Shown: piece after piece, positions 1 through 9,661 of the stretch
Layout of the letters: the number at the start of each line of letters is the position of its first letter
How positions within the stretch are numbered: the stretch's first letter is position 1
From: Chromera velia
Lineage: Eukaryota > Sar > Chromeraceae
Assembly: GCA_018398765.1 (NCBI GenBank)
Contig: JAHBMJ010001842.1
Coordinates: forward strand, 1 to 25,417
Length of the DNA: 25,417 bases
Direction of reading: 5' to 3'
The notes under the pieces: model-generated
What the model was told of the DNA's origin: nothing
The model's input: only the letters and a program-made list of their open reading frames with translations
Database searches by the model: none
Program-made: the position numbers and the translations under genes

Positions 1-189
1 GATTGATTGATATGTTCTGCCCTAGGGCCTTCCCGCTATGTCTATCTGTCACCAAAGCTAGCAGGACGGGGCGTTCTCTAGCCCAAGCTGAGGTATCAGA
101 CCCCGCCCTAGGGGCCCGCCAGAGTCTGTTGCCCTGACTGCTGCTGCATGATTGTTTATTGTTCAAGCCACGGCTCTAGATCCGTCATA

Positions 190-1799
190 TCATCCGTATT
201 GGCTTTCTGGCCTGAATATCGATCTAAAACGGCATGCGATTTAGGCTTCCTCACTCTTCTTATTCGCTTTATCAATCTTCTTCTATGGCTCCCTCCTTCC
301 CTACCCTAATGCTCCTTCGGTCGTCTCTAAGTTATTAATCGTCTCCTCATATTCTTTTGTTAGTTTCTCGATCGCCCACTGCCTTCCGGTGATTCTTGCA
401 TGTCTGACTGCCAGAGCGTCTCCCTCTATGTATCCGTACCATCCTGGACACTCCTCAAATACCTTCCATCTGAATGACGCCCATCCTAAAAACTCATCCA
501 CTGCGGTATGACATTTATTCAACAGAAAGCAGAAAATCGTCGAGTTGTCTCTTTTTCCCTCTTTTCTGTTGAGCCTTTCTCTTTTTGTGGCTGCCTTTCT
601 GGCTCTTTCTTCCATTTTGCTATCCCATTTCTGTTCTATCTTTCTGAACATCTCTGCTCTCTCTCTGTCAAAAATAGGATATTCTGTNTACCAGAATTTT
701 TCCCTGAGTCGCAGCCACAGCCCTGTCTCCCACCCTGCATGCTGCTCTCCTCCTGTGTTCCGATCGCGGCGCCACTCTCATATAGCAAAAAGGGGCTCTC
801 CCTATTTTCTCTTTGTCTATTTTCATTGTCGAGCCAACCTTTCTACCTGCTCTGTCTTCAAACAAAGAAAGGTGGAGACGGTTTCCGTTTGAGACCTTTC
901 TGTGCACGTCAGCCATCATCACTCCTGTTAGTTCTGCCTTCTCCTGACTGCTCTTCAGAGAAATTTCTCTTATGTTTCTTTCTATTCTATGTGCAAACGC
1001 CTCTCTCTTTTTCTCGTTTAGCTCATTTTTTGTTCTTTTCAGCAGTTATCTCTTTATCCCGTCCACTCTCTCATTGACTACCTGTGTTTCTCTCTACTGT
1101 ATGCTTCCTTTTAGTCTTTCTTTTGCAAAAAGGTGCATTCTTCTGTCTGTGTAGAGTGCCAGTGCATATTGCTTCAGATGAGGGAAAAGATGAAAAGGAT
1201 GGCATTGTATTCCTCTCCCCCCCCCCATTTCGTTCTCTACCCCCTCTCTCAGGCATATGAGGATTGCCTGCCCTACCGCTTTGTTTTTTTTCTCCTTTAA
1301 AGCCTTCTCTGCCCACCGGATCGTTCTGGAAGCCACTTCAAGATCGATTGGAATGAAACCTCCTTTTATCATCAGGGTCTCACAATTTTCTTTCTTTCTC
1401 AAACGCAAAACAAACCTGACAAATCTCCTTTGCTTCTCATCGAATTCTGTATACATGCTATCTAGGCATACATGGATTTCGTATTCATATAACCATATGG
1501 CACGCACTGTCTGTTTAAATATATTGAAGCAATCAGCGGGTGGAATCTCTTCCTCCCTTCCTATCTTCCCCATCAGTCCTTGCATACATCTCTCTGCTTT
1601 GATTAACCGCACCTCCATCATGGTCTCTAGGTTGCAGTCGGAAGATAGGACTAGTCCTAGGTAGGGTTGCTCTCTTATTTCTTTCATCAGTATTTCCCCC
1701 AGTCTAACTTCTTCTTTCTCTCTTGATGCGATGTAGCCAAACCGGACCAATCTCGACTTGTCTGCAAATAGAAGACGGAGCGGTTAATTTTTTTGAATG
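190..1799 (-). pseudogene. LINE reverse transcriptase, thumb and C-terminal part (copy 1)
   Basis: The frame enters at a motif reading LLFADKSRL, which fits the RT catalytic box (F/Y-A-D-D) with the second Asp replaced by Lys. It continues through a typical LINE segment (EQPYLGLVLSSD, then RAIWLYEYEIHV) into a long Lys/Arg-rich C-terminus. The frame runs from about 1790 to 689 only if TAG at 1094-1096 and TAA at 1046-1048 are sense codons. A 96-bp piece encoding the C-terminal zinc finger is missing at the N (688), after which the frame shifts. Further on, TAG 301-303, TAG 283-285 and TAA 241-243 are passed before a TGA at 190-192. Under the standard code it is a string of fragments. Either way it is not functional: the 5' part, the active site and the finger are lost. 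Confidence 0.72.
688..688. other. Assembly gap or ambiguous base (N)
   Basis: A single N sits exactly where copy 1 lacks 96 bp (32 codons) present in copy 2 at 2523-2618. The missing piece holds the CxxC half of the zinc finger. This may be a scaffold join inside a collapsed tandem repeat rather than a true deletion. Confidence 0.9.
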
Positions 1800-1835
1800 A
1801 TGTTTGTAGATGTTTAAATTGAACAATTCATGATT

Positions 1836-3778
1836 GATTGATTGATATGTTCTGCCCTAGGGCCTTCCCGCTATGTCTATCTGTCACCAAAGCTAGCAGG
1901 ACGGGGCGTTCTCTAGCCCAAGCTGAGGTATCAGACCCCGCCCTAGGGGCCCGCCAGAGTCTGTTGCCCTGACTGCTGCTGCATGATTGTTTATTGTTCA
2001 AGCCACGGCTCTAGATCCGTCATATCATCCGTATTGGCTTTCTGGCCTGAATATCGATCTAAAACGGCATGCGATTTAGGCTTCCTCACTCTTCTTATTC
2101 GCTTTATCAATCTTCTTCTATGGCTCCCTCCTTCCCTACCCTAATGCTCCTTCGGTCGTCTCTAAGTTATTAATCGTCTCCTCATATTCTTTTGTTAGTT
2201 TCTCGATCGCCCACTGCCTTCCGGTGATTCTTGCATGTCTGACTGCCAGAGCGTCTCCCTCTATGTATCCGTACCATCCTGGACACTCCTCAAATACCTT
2301 CCATCTGAATGACGCCCATCCTAAAAACTCATCCACTGCGGTATGACATTTATTCAACAGAAAGCAGAAAATCGTCGAGTTGTCTCTTTTTCCCTCTTTT
2401 CTGTTGAGCCTTTCTCTTTTTGTGGCTGCCTTTCTGGCTCTTTCTTCCATTTTGCTATCCCATTTCTGTTCTATCTTTCTGAACATCTCTGCTCTCTCTC
2501 TGTCAAAAATAGGATATTCTGTAACCAGATGGATTTCATCTTCCACCACCTCGATTCCCAACCACCCTCGACAGAACTGGCACATCCTTTTCTGTAACGG
2601 CACCTTCTCTCCTCCCCTTACCAGAATTTTTCCCTGAGTCGCAGCCACAGCTTTGTCTCCCACCCTGTATGCTGCTCTCCTCCTGTGTTCCGATCGCGGC
2701 GCCACTCTCATATAGCAAAAAGGGGCTCTCCCTATTTTCTCTTTGTCTATTTTCATTGTCGAGCCAACCTTTCTACCTGCTCTGTCTTCAAACAAAGAAA
2801 GGTGGAGACGGTTTCCGTTTGAGACCTTTCTGTGCACGTCAGCCATCATCACTCCTATTAGTTCTGCCTTCTCCTGACTGCTCTTCAGAGAAATTTCTCT
2901 TATGTTTCTTTCTATTCTATGTGCAAACGCCTCTCTCTTTTTCTCGTTTAGCTCATTTTTTGTTCTTTTCAGCAGTTATCTCTTTATCTCGTCCACTCTC
3001 TCATTGACTACCTGTGTTTCTCTCTACTGTGTGCTTCCTTTTAATCTTTCTTTTACAAAAAGGTGCATTCTTCTGTCTGTGTAGAGTGCCAGTGCATATT
3101 GCTTCAGATGAGGGAAAAGATGAAAAGGATGGCATTGTATTCCTCTCCCCCTCTCCATTTCGTTCTCTACCCCCTCTCTCAGGCATATGAGGATTGCCTG
3201 CCCTACCGCTTTGTTTTTTTTCTCCTTTAAAGCCAAGAGGGCCCTTCTTTGCCCACCGGATCGTTCTGGAAGCCACTTCAAGATTGATTGGAATGAAACC
3301 TCCTTTTATCATCAGGGTCTCACAATTTTCTTTCTTTCTCAAACTATCTCAAACGTAAAACAAACCTGACAAATCTCCTTTGCTTCTCATTGAATTCTGC
3401 ATACGCGCTATCTAGGCATACATGGATTTCGTATCCATACAACCATATGGCACGCACTGTCTGTTTAAATATATTGAAGCAATCAGCGGGTGGAATCCCC
3501 CCCTCCCTTCCTATCTTCCCCATCAGTCCCTGCATGCATCTCTCTGCTTTGATTGACCGCATCTCTATCATGGTCTCTAGGTTGCAGTCAGCGAACAGGA
3601 CTAGTCCTAGGTAGGGTTGCTCTCTTGTTTCATCACCATCTCCTCCAGTCTAACTTCTTTTTTCTCTCTTGATGTGATGCGGCCAAACTAGACCAATCTC
3701 GACTTGTCTGCAAATAAAAGATGGAGAGGTTAATTTTTTTGAATGATGTTTGTAGATGTTTGAGTTAAACAATTTATG
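1836..3778 (-). mobile_element. LINE 3' fragment, copy 2
   Basis: Tandem partner of copy 1, with the same 3' tail at its left end and the same 5' truncation point at its right end (homology stops within about 4 bases of the same place). Relative to copy 1 it has the extra 96 bp at 2523-2618 and two 10-bp insertions, near 3235-3244 and 3345-3354, plus scattered substitutions. Identical truncation of both copies points to tandem duplication of one insertion, not two independent retrotranspositions. Confidence 0.8.
2025..3728 (-). pseudogene. LINE reverse transcriptase C-terminal part with zinc-finger remnant (copy 2)
   Basis: From about 3250 leftward the frame is open to TGA at 2025-2027, provided TAG 3024-3026, TAA 2976-2978, TAG 2136-2138, TAG 2118-2120 and TAA 2076-2078 are read as amino acids. 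It includes the LINE C-terminal finger: CQFC, then a His in DEIHLV, then EYP where the family normally has ECP, so the last Cys ligand has become Tyr. The two 10-bp insertions shift the RT thumb region (3250-3571) out of frame. Copy 2 is therefore intact in its 3' half and copy 1 in its 5' half. Family assignment rests on the RT thumb and finger patterns; the clade is not determined. Confidence 0.72.
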
Positions 3779-3950
3779 ATAGTTATGCAGTATTACTCAT
3801 AACTACTCATGACATTACTTAGGAGAGCTGGCCCTCCCAACTTAAAATTTATATTTATAATTAAAAAAACAATTAATCAAATATATAGAATAGGATATAG
3901 AGGATTTATGTTCCGGGTTGCCTTACAGTCCATTGCTGGGCTATAGAGAC

Positions 3951-3955
3951 CTGAA
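3951..3955. repeat. Target-site duplication of the copia element, left copy (CTGAA)
   Basis: CTGAA directly precedes the left LTR, and the identical five bases directly follow the right LTR at 18573-18577. A 5-bp duplication is the normal size for Ty1/copia integrases. Confidence 0.88.
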
Positions 3956-4393
3956 TATGATGGTGTGAATGTTCTCTAGACATCTAGAAGGCTGCCATTA
4001 CTCAACGTACACGACACGTAAGGGTCTGTTCAAACTCACCGTATGCATTGCTCCCTTTCCGAGAGGTTTCTTTGCTGATCGATCTAGAAACCTCAATTAA
4101 TTCAAGCTGGAGACGAGATACGCACATAAGCTGCCTACAAGAACATGACATTATATCTAAAACGCACGGTGTCCATTTATCTTACGATCTGCACTGTCTG
4201 ACATACGACAACAGACTGACAACTCTCAATCACACACCTATCAGATCAATTAGTCTGAATCAACTCTGTCTCCTCAACAAAGCACGTAGCCCCCATACGC
4301 TCACGCATGCCGTGGCCCCGCTGGCCAAGAATTCATGCCGCGGTATCTGATTGGGCCGCGCACGTCAGCCCCGCCCCGACTATCATATTCACA
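3956..4393 (-). repeat. Copia 3' LTR
   Basis: Aligns along its whole length with 18141-18572. In element orientation it starts TGTGAAT and ends ...CATCATA. It differs from the other LTR by many substitutions, an 8-bp indel near 4147, and a rearranged stretch near 4315-4365. Confidence 0.92.
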
Positions 4394-4405
4394 ATCACCC
4401 CTCAT
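4394..4405 (-). promoter_or_regulatory. Possible polypurine tract
   Basis: TGAGGGGTGAT directly precedes the 3' LTR on the minus strand. It is short and interrupted, so this call rests on position. Confidence 0.35.
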
Positions 4406-4466
4406 GAATTCCATTCATGCACGCATACATAGAATGTGACTGCACGTAACGCCAACACCAGAACGT

Positions 4467-5721
4467 TCAGACTTTCAAAAATTTGGTCTAACAATCAGCT
4501 CTCTACTGACCAGTGGGCACCTACTTGACCGTTGCCCCCAAATCTGCCAACTCCTGCAAAACATACTCAAGCTCAGCCTGCTAATTAGGCTCACTCTTGC
4601 ACTGCCTGCTGGCCAACTGATTCATAATTAAAGGCTGCGAGTCACTCATAACGAGAACCTTGGGGAACACTCCCCAAAGTTTCTTGATCAAGTTGAACAT
4701 ACTGAAGGAAAGCTTAACACCATCACACATTGCAAACAACTCTGCAGTGGTGGTGGACCCGAGCTTTTGAGTGCACTTCTTGCTCGCCCATATAACGGTG
4801 TTGTCCTCACTCACTCTCTTCAAATCACCCATCTCCTCTTAATCGAGGATCTGCATCTCCCATCCCAATCTCCTCTCTCTCAAACTTAATTAGTAGGACG
4901 CATCGATCCACACAGCAAGTACGGGCACCCTTCTCACCTTTTTTAGCTTCAAAGGCTTGGCTGTCACCTTTGCGTGCCACAGTGCTTTTTCAGTAGCCAG
5001 CACAAAGGCAAGAGACGGACGGGTGTTCGAGCGGGACAGGTAGAAAAACAAAAATGAGAGGCTAGGCTGGGTGCGAACCGCCCATCCCAATGCCCCCACA
5101 TTCCTTTGCTGCTCCCTAGGCTGCTCCTTCTGCAATGAAAAATCGATATCCTTCTCGGTCGGAAGAAGGAGGTCTTTGTCTCTGATCGGCTTTTTCGCTT
5201 CTGGACTGACAGACTTTGCCATTTTTATGATGTAGACGCTCTGATCAAGGAGCATCTCACCATCTCTCATGCGCACCGACATGCCAACATAGGTGTGTAT
5301 CTCTCTGTTGTCCATGTGCTTGCGCTCATCTATGTTGAACATCGTGCGTACTGCTACTATGTTATCATTGATAGATGGAGAAAACACAAACAGGTCGTCT
5401 ACGTATATCACCATCAGACCAATCGCCTCCCCTTTCCTGTTTTTCTTTACAAGAATTGACTCACAAACCTCTGTCCACCCCAGCCCACGAACCTTCTTCT
5501 TAAAGAAATCGGTGTAACACTTGGAAGCATCGGCCAGTCCATAGACGGCCTTCACAATCTTGATGCACACCCCACAACACAAGCCAGGATAGACCTCAAT
5601 CGGCAGGTTATGGGGCAAACAAAGCCATATAGCTTCACCGATCGGAGCCTGCAGGAAGGCAGTCAACACATCGACCTTCACTGCTTACCATCCCCGACTG
5701 AGGGCCCAAACAAACGCAACC
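4467..5721 (-). pseudogene. Copia Pol: reverse transcriptase palm and RNase H
   Basis: Starts VAFVWALSRGW, then KVDVLTAFLQAPIGEAIWL with the first catalytic Asp. It then has KAVYGLADASKC and the active-site box VIYVDDLFVF. RNase H follows in the same frame: DASY, TVIWASKKCTQKLGSTTTAEL, then VLVMSDSQPLI. It ends in the copia tail VPTGQ-x-RADC-x-TKFL, where both x are TAG, and terminates at TGA 4467-4469. In-frame TAR: TAA 5685, TAA 4890, TAA 4839, TAG 4581, TAG 4521, TAG 4503, TAG 4488; no internal TGA. With seven TAR read as sense this segment is intact. It reverse-transcribes element RNA and degrades the RNA strand, but the gene as a whole is broken by insertions. Confidence 0.93.
5718..5721. 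repeat. Target-site duplication AACC, left copy
   Basis: Matches 10669-10672. One copy is needed to keep the RT frame, which independently supports the 4-bp size. Confidence 0.82.
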
Positions 5722-5910
5722 ATGATATAATGAGACCTACCAGACTTTAACATCATTTCAGACTTTGAAATATAGGAATAACATAGGGTGTTCTATTGTA
5801 TTTAATCGTTGTTTATAAGCTTTTAAATTTAACAAACATTCTTTAAAACGTGATTCTTTTAAAATAAAAGGTAAAACAAAGAATTGAAGTTAGTTGTATC
5901 AATGTTAGAT
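5722..5910 (+). repeat. Left terminal inverted repeat of the OTU element
   Basis: Pairs with 10480-10668 in reverse complement, including the shared stretch AACATTCTTTAAAACGTGAT. Identity is about four in five by eye and fades beyond about 145 bp. Confidence 0.85.
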
Positions 5911-6061
5911 CATGGCTATATTTTAGTAAGCATAATAGTAGCTGCATAATTGGCATATCTATGCATATGATGCAATAAATGCGATCAAAAAGTAGATACA
6001 ACTCTGTTACATGAAAGCTTGAACAGATACCGGATGCGATTGCAATGAGTCTGAGATTATT

Positions 6062-6608
6062 TCAGTTAGAATATCTCCCCAACCAGGTTTTTTCCCTCTG
6101 AGTTTTTACACATTCTTCCCATGGGAAGTCAGGGTACCACTCTTTCATTCTGTCAAGCAACGCAAAAGGCAACTCATTGCCCCTCTCTGTCAAAGAAAAA
6201 CCCCAGCAAATGATGTTATCCATGGGCCAAGAATCTTTCCACAGTTTCGATTTTCCTCTTCTGGATGCACATTTTGTAGCACTGAGCTTTCCAAAGATAT
6301 CTGAGGTGCCACCGTACCATTGAAGCAGCAGTTGTAAAGGATCTTTTCCCGTCTTTTGTGCCAAAAACCTAGCCAAAAACTGTTCTACCTGCATGAACGC
6401 ACACGAAAAGAAAAAGAAAATATGCATGAATGCACGTTTTCCAGAGTATGGTCACCAGAAATTCTATGTATCTGAATGTCACCCTGTCTTTCCTTCACCA
6501 ACCTTTCCGATGTAGAATGGTGCAGTATCTCCCTCTTGTTTGTCTACCCCCGTCTTCTGTCTTTCTCTGTGAAACTCAGGACTTCAAACCCTCCCCCTCT
6601 TCGCGAAT
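6062..6608 (-). CDS. Spliced gene of unknown function inside the OTU element (partial)
   Basis: Two exons on the minus strand are supported. Exon A (6608-6436) begins after a TTATTCGCAG acceptor, passes TAG at 6544-6546, and ends HTLEN before a GTGCATT donor. Exon B (6388-6062) follows a pyrimidine-rich acceptor ending CATGCAG and begins VEQFLARFLAQKTGKD. The 47-base intron keeps phase 0. Exon B continues through LLLQWYGGTSDIFGKL, KLWKDSWPMDNIICWGFSL and EWYPDFPWEE, and stops at TGA 6062-6064. It is rich in Trp and aromatic residues; I do not recognise the family. More 5' exons probably exist. It diverges from the OTU gene, so the two may share a control region at about 6.6-7.3 kb. It could be a DNA-binding or transposition protein, but nothing seen proves that. 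Confidence 0.5.
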
Positions 6609-7299
6609 CTGCGAATAAGGTTGATGTCACTGTATGTTTGGAAGGTGATGGGAAAGTATAACTCCGCAACAGCTTGCATGTGTTGTGCAGACTGAGCCCG
6701 CAGATTGTATTATTAACAGTTACAGAGCCGCTCGCTCCGCTCGCAACTCCAAATTGCATGCATGTCTTCCAACTGGCTTCCAACTGGCCAATACACGCCC
6801 GGAGAGGCGATAAGAAGAAGGCTTCGAAGTGGTTTCCAACTGGCTTCCAACTGGCTTCTCATACGCACGTTATATAGCTCTGTATTGGCAATACAGATTC
6901 GCTATGATTTTTTTTTTTTGCGTGCATGACTGGTCACGTGGGCATTAAATTTTGAGTCACGCGGGATTTTCCGCGCGGCACCCGCGGTGACTCCTGGTGG
7001 TGTATATCAGTAACTTACCTCCACCTAACGCCATTGTCGGCAATTTCCACGCAATCCATGCGAGCTATTTACGTCCGACGCATTGTACACAAAAACCGAC
7101 GTTGCTAATGCTTGAGGGGCACATCCAGAATCAATTTTGTACTCTGACCTGCTCTTTTCGGGGCCATTGCCTCAAACGCATGCATGCAGCATGTATATAC
7201 GATTCAGACGAGAGAAAGCAATGACTTGCATGATCTGTGTTCTACAGCTACCTTGGTTGTGCTTGCTATGATCATTCCACACTCATGCTTAACTTCAGC
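6609..7299. promoter_or_regulatory. Intergenic region between the two divergent genes of the OTU element
   Basis: It probably holds the unseen first exons and the promoters of both genes. Visible structure: the motif TTCCAACTGGC occurs four times in two tight pairs (6769-6789 and 6833-6857). There is also a GC-rich palindromic patch near 6955-6992 (gagtcacgcgggatttt ... gcggtgactc). I could not place a start site on either side. Confidence 0.35.
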
Positions 7300-9226
7300 T
7301 TGAAAACTTGCACAAGACCCTGCAGGCAATCGCTGAAGCAACGCAAATAACGTTCAAAATGTTCCCGCCACGTGACCTTGAATTGCGTCGAGTTCTGGCT
7401 ACAAAAGAAAAGACCACAGGACTCAGCGACGAGGAGATTGAAAAGCTTCAATTATTGAGAGCCAGTAAGAATTTTGTTAGAAGGTGTACATACAGAAGGA
7501 AGACCGGATAGGTGTTGGACAAGGAGGATCAACATGAACTTGACTTGCTGCTTGCAGCAGAAGCGGCCGTGAAAGAAGAAAAGATGTTCCAGAATGAAGG
7601 TCAGACACTCTTTCGACTCAGCAAGAAAACCGACCTTTCGAACCTCCGGCATAGCTGTTCTGATTGAATTATATTTGAACTGCTTTGCAGGTTTGCGACG
7701 AGCTAAGGATCGCCTCTTCAAGCGCACGCAGAGGACTAAAGAATCGACCTCCGCCGCTCTTGCAGCAGTGGAACCACCTCAGTCTGAGTTTCATCCGGTG
7801 TCTACACAGATGGAGATCTCAACCTGGAGTGGGGCTCGCCGGCGTCATATTCCAAGACTAGGCAACTGCCTGGTTGAGGCAATGGGAAGGCGTCTGAACC
7901 TATCTGCTGGAAATCTTTGCACGATCGTGTGCAAACGGCTTCGGTCAGCAGAAATTCAGAGTCGACTTTTGGTAAGGGGAATCTTGAATCCAACTGTATA
8001 TGTGAGAAGCATGGCAAACGAGGGGACATCGGGGACAGACCTCGAGCTAGGACTGATTATAAAACTGTATGGATGCCGTATCACTGTTTTCTGGAAAGAA
8101 GAAGAGGAGGGGGAGTGGAAAGGACACTACCGCCTAAACCTGATACATCCAGATTGTCCTCAAACAGACGCTCCTTCGGTTTATCTGGTCCTCGAGAATG
8201 ATCACTACGATCTGCTGGAGCCATGTGACTCTCTGTACAATGCTGATTTCGTTTTTTATGACGGAACGATTCTTTCATCGAGTCCAGGCGAACGGCGGGG
8301 CTCTCCTTCACTTTCCTGGAAACACGTGGTTGAAACAGGAATCAGACGGAATGCGAGAAGTAAAAGGCTACCTTCATTAGGTTAGTTAGTACCACCAGAC
8401 TTTCTGCACAGAAACAGTATACCACTTCAGAAGTAAGGGGTAGATTTCTGTCTTTCTCCTCCCCGCCCGCCCGCTCTCTCTTTGTCTCTCATATTGTGCA
8501 TGGGCGTGGTTGCAGATTCTCGCATACTGTCATCTCAGGGATGCGGACTCGGGAGGCGACTGTATATTCCCTCAGCTCTTCAAGCTGATGACTACATTTG
8601 AAACCAAGACAGACGCACAGTTTTTTGGTTGCCTCGTCAGTGTTTCGTATGCCTTCTTGTATGTACGCGCGCGCAGAAAGCATGTTCGCAAGGGCTTGCT
8701 CATCTCTCAGTGTATGATGCCTGCATCTGCGGGAGCAGCAGCTGCTTTGTCGTTCCTTGAGTCGTTGGTGAATTCGCTTATTAGTATCCTTGCTAGTCGG
8801 CTCTCTAATTCACTGAGCGATTGCAAGAGAGAAAGACTGAAGGAGCAACGGGTTGACATCTCGATTTGCTGCATCTGCATCTTTGTCTGCAAGTGGGTTT
8901 CTCTCGCTGTGTGTGTATGCATATGTGCTTCGCACGCTTGTTTCAATGTTCAATTGAACGTTAAGTTTTATTTCTATGGATACCTCTCTGCAGGCCTCTT
9001 CGTTTACAGACAAGAAAGCCATCCTGACGGTTGCGACAAAGATTGCCGAAGTGACGGGGCCCCCGACGATGCCCTCTGATTTCGTTGACATCATCAAAAA
9101 TATCACTCAGCTCGAGGCTGCCTTCACTGAGGAGGCTATCGTCCGGATGAACTAGAACTTCATGGAGACCCTCATCCGAGTCAAGGAAACCGCAGAAGAA
9201 GACAGTCTGACAGTCGGCGCCGGACG
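7300..9226 (+). CDS. OTU-like cysteine protease domain gene, multi-exon, TAG read as sense
   Basis: Proposed exons: 7300-7599, 7691-8432, 8539-8851, 8994-9226; introns of 91, 106 and 142 bases keep the frame. Exon 1 (LENLHKTLQ..., charged helix EEIEKLQLLRASKNFVRR) crosses TAG 7509-7511. Exon 2 holds the OTU domain: RLGNCLVEAMGRRL with the nucleophile Cys (7867-7869), then MANEGTSGTDLELGLIIKLYG and ENDHYDLL with the catalytic His (8203-8205). It crosses TAG 8383-8385 and ends at a GTAAGG donor. Exon 4 crosses TAG 9153-9155 and ends at GTGAGT. OTU proteins cleave ubiquitin or similar chains. The usual Asp of D-G-N-C is Leu here; the Asp in HYD could serve as the acid residue. Start and 3' end are unsettled; the exon 3 donor is the weakest site. 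Confidence 0.62.
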
Positions 9227-9285
9227 AGTGAGTCAGCTTTTGAGAGCATTTTTATGCTGTGTGTGTTTGCGTACGTGCACTCGCG

Positions 9286-9355
9286 CGTTTGTGTATGTGT
9301 ATGTATGTATATGTGTGTGTGTGTATGTGTGCATGGGTGTGTCAGCGCGCACACG

Positions 9356-9386
<31 letters not shown>

Positions 9387-9454
9387 TATGTATGTGTGTG
9401 TGCGGTTATGTATGTGTGTGTGTGTGTGTGTGTCGTGTGTGTATGTGTGTGTGC

Positions 9455-9490
<36 letters not shown>

Positions 9491-9640
9491 ATGCGTGTGT
9501 GTGTGTGTATGTGTGTGTGTGTGTATGTGTGTATGTATGTGTGTGTGTGTATGTGTGTATGTGTATGTGTGTGTGTGCGTGTATGTGGTGTGCATGTGTA
9601 TGTATGTGTGTATGCGTGTCTGTGTGCGTATGCGTTTTTC
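9286..9640. repeat. GT-rich microsatellite in an intron of the OTU-like gene
   Basis: Long imperfect (GT)n with TATG and CATG interruptions, plus a pure CT tract at about 9354-9383. It lies directly after the GTGAGT donor at 9227. Frames read through it (Cys-Val and His-Thr repeats) are artefacts. Confidence 0.92.
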
Positions 9641-9661
9641 ACTCCCTCCATTCTGCTTCAG

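Larger units (their letters stand above)
1..1835 (-). mobile_element. LINE (non-LTR retrotransposon) 3' fragment, copy 1
   Basis: Left member of a head-to-tail pair; position 1 corresponds to 1836 in copy 2, and most of the sequence matches almost base for base. Coding is on the minus strand, so the 3' end is at the left. That end is a short tail of ATCA/TCAA units (gattgattga on the plus strand), as many LINE clades have. The 5' end is cut just upstream of the reverse-transcriptase active-site motif. The window starts inside the tail, so more copies may lie to the left. Confidence 0.8.

Noticed and set aside
508-1154. Plus-strand Ser/Leu/Phe-rich frames in both LINE copies (also 2343-3084)
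   Set aside because: Antisense shadows of the LINE coding frame; the CT-rich plus strand is the complement of its Lys/Glu/Arg-rich codons.
7300-9226. OTU-like gene as a pseudogene because of three TAG codons
   Set aside because: No TGA or frameshift accompanies them, splice sites and phase are kept, and the same codons recur as sense in unrelated genes of the window. TAG as Gln explains more.
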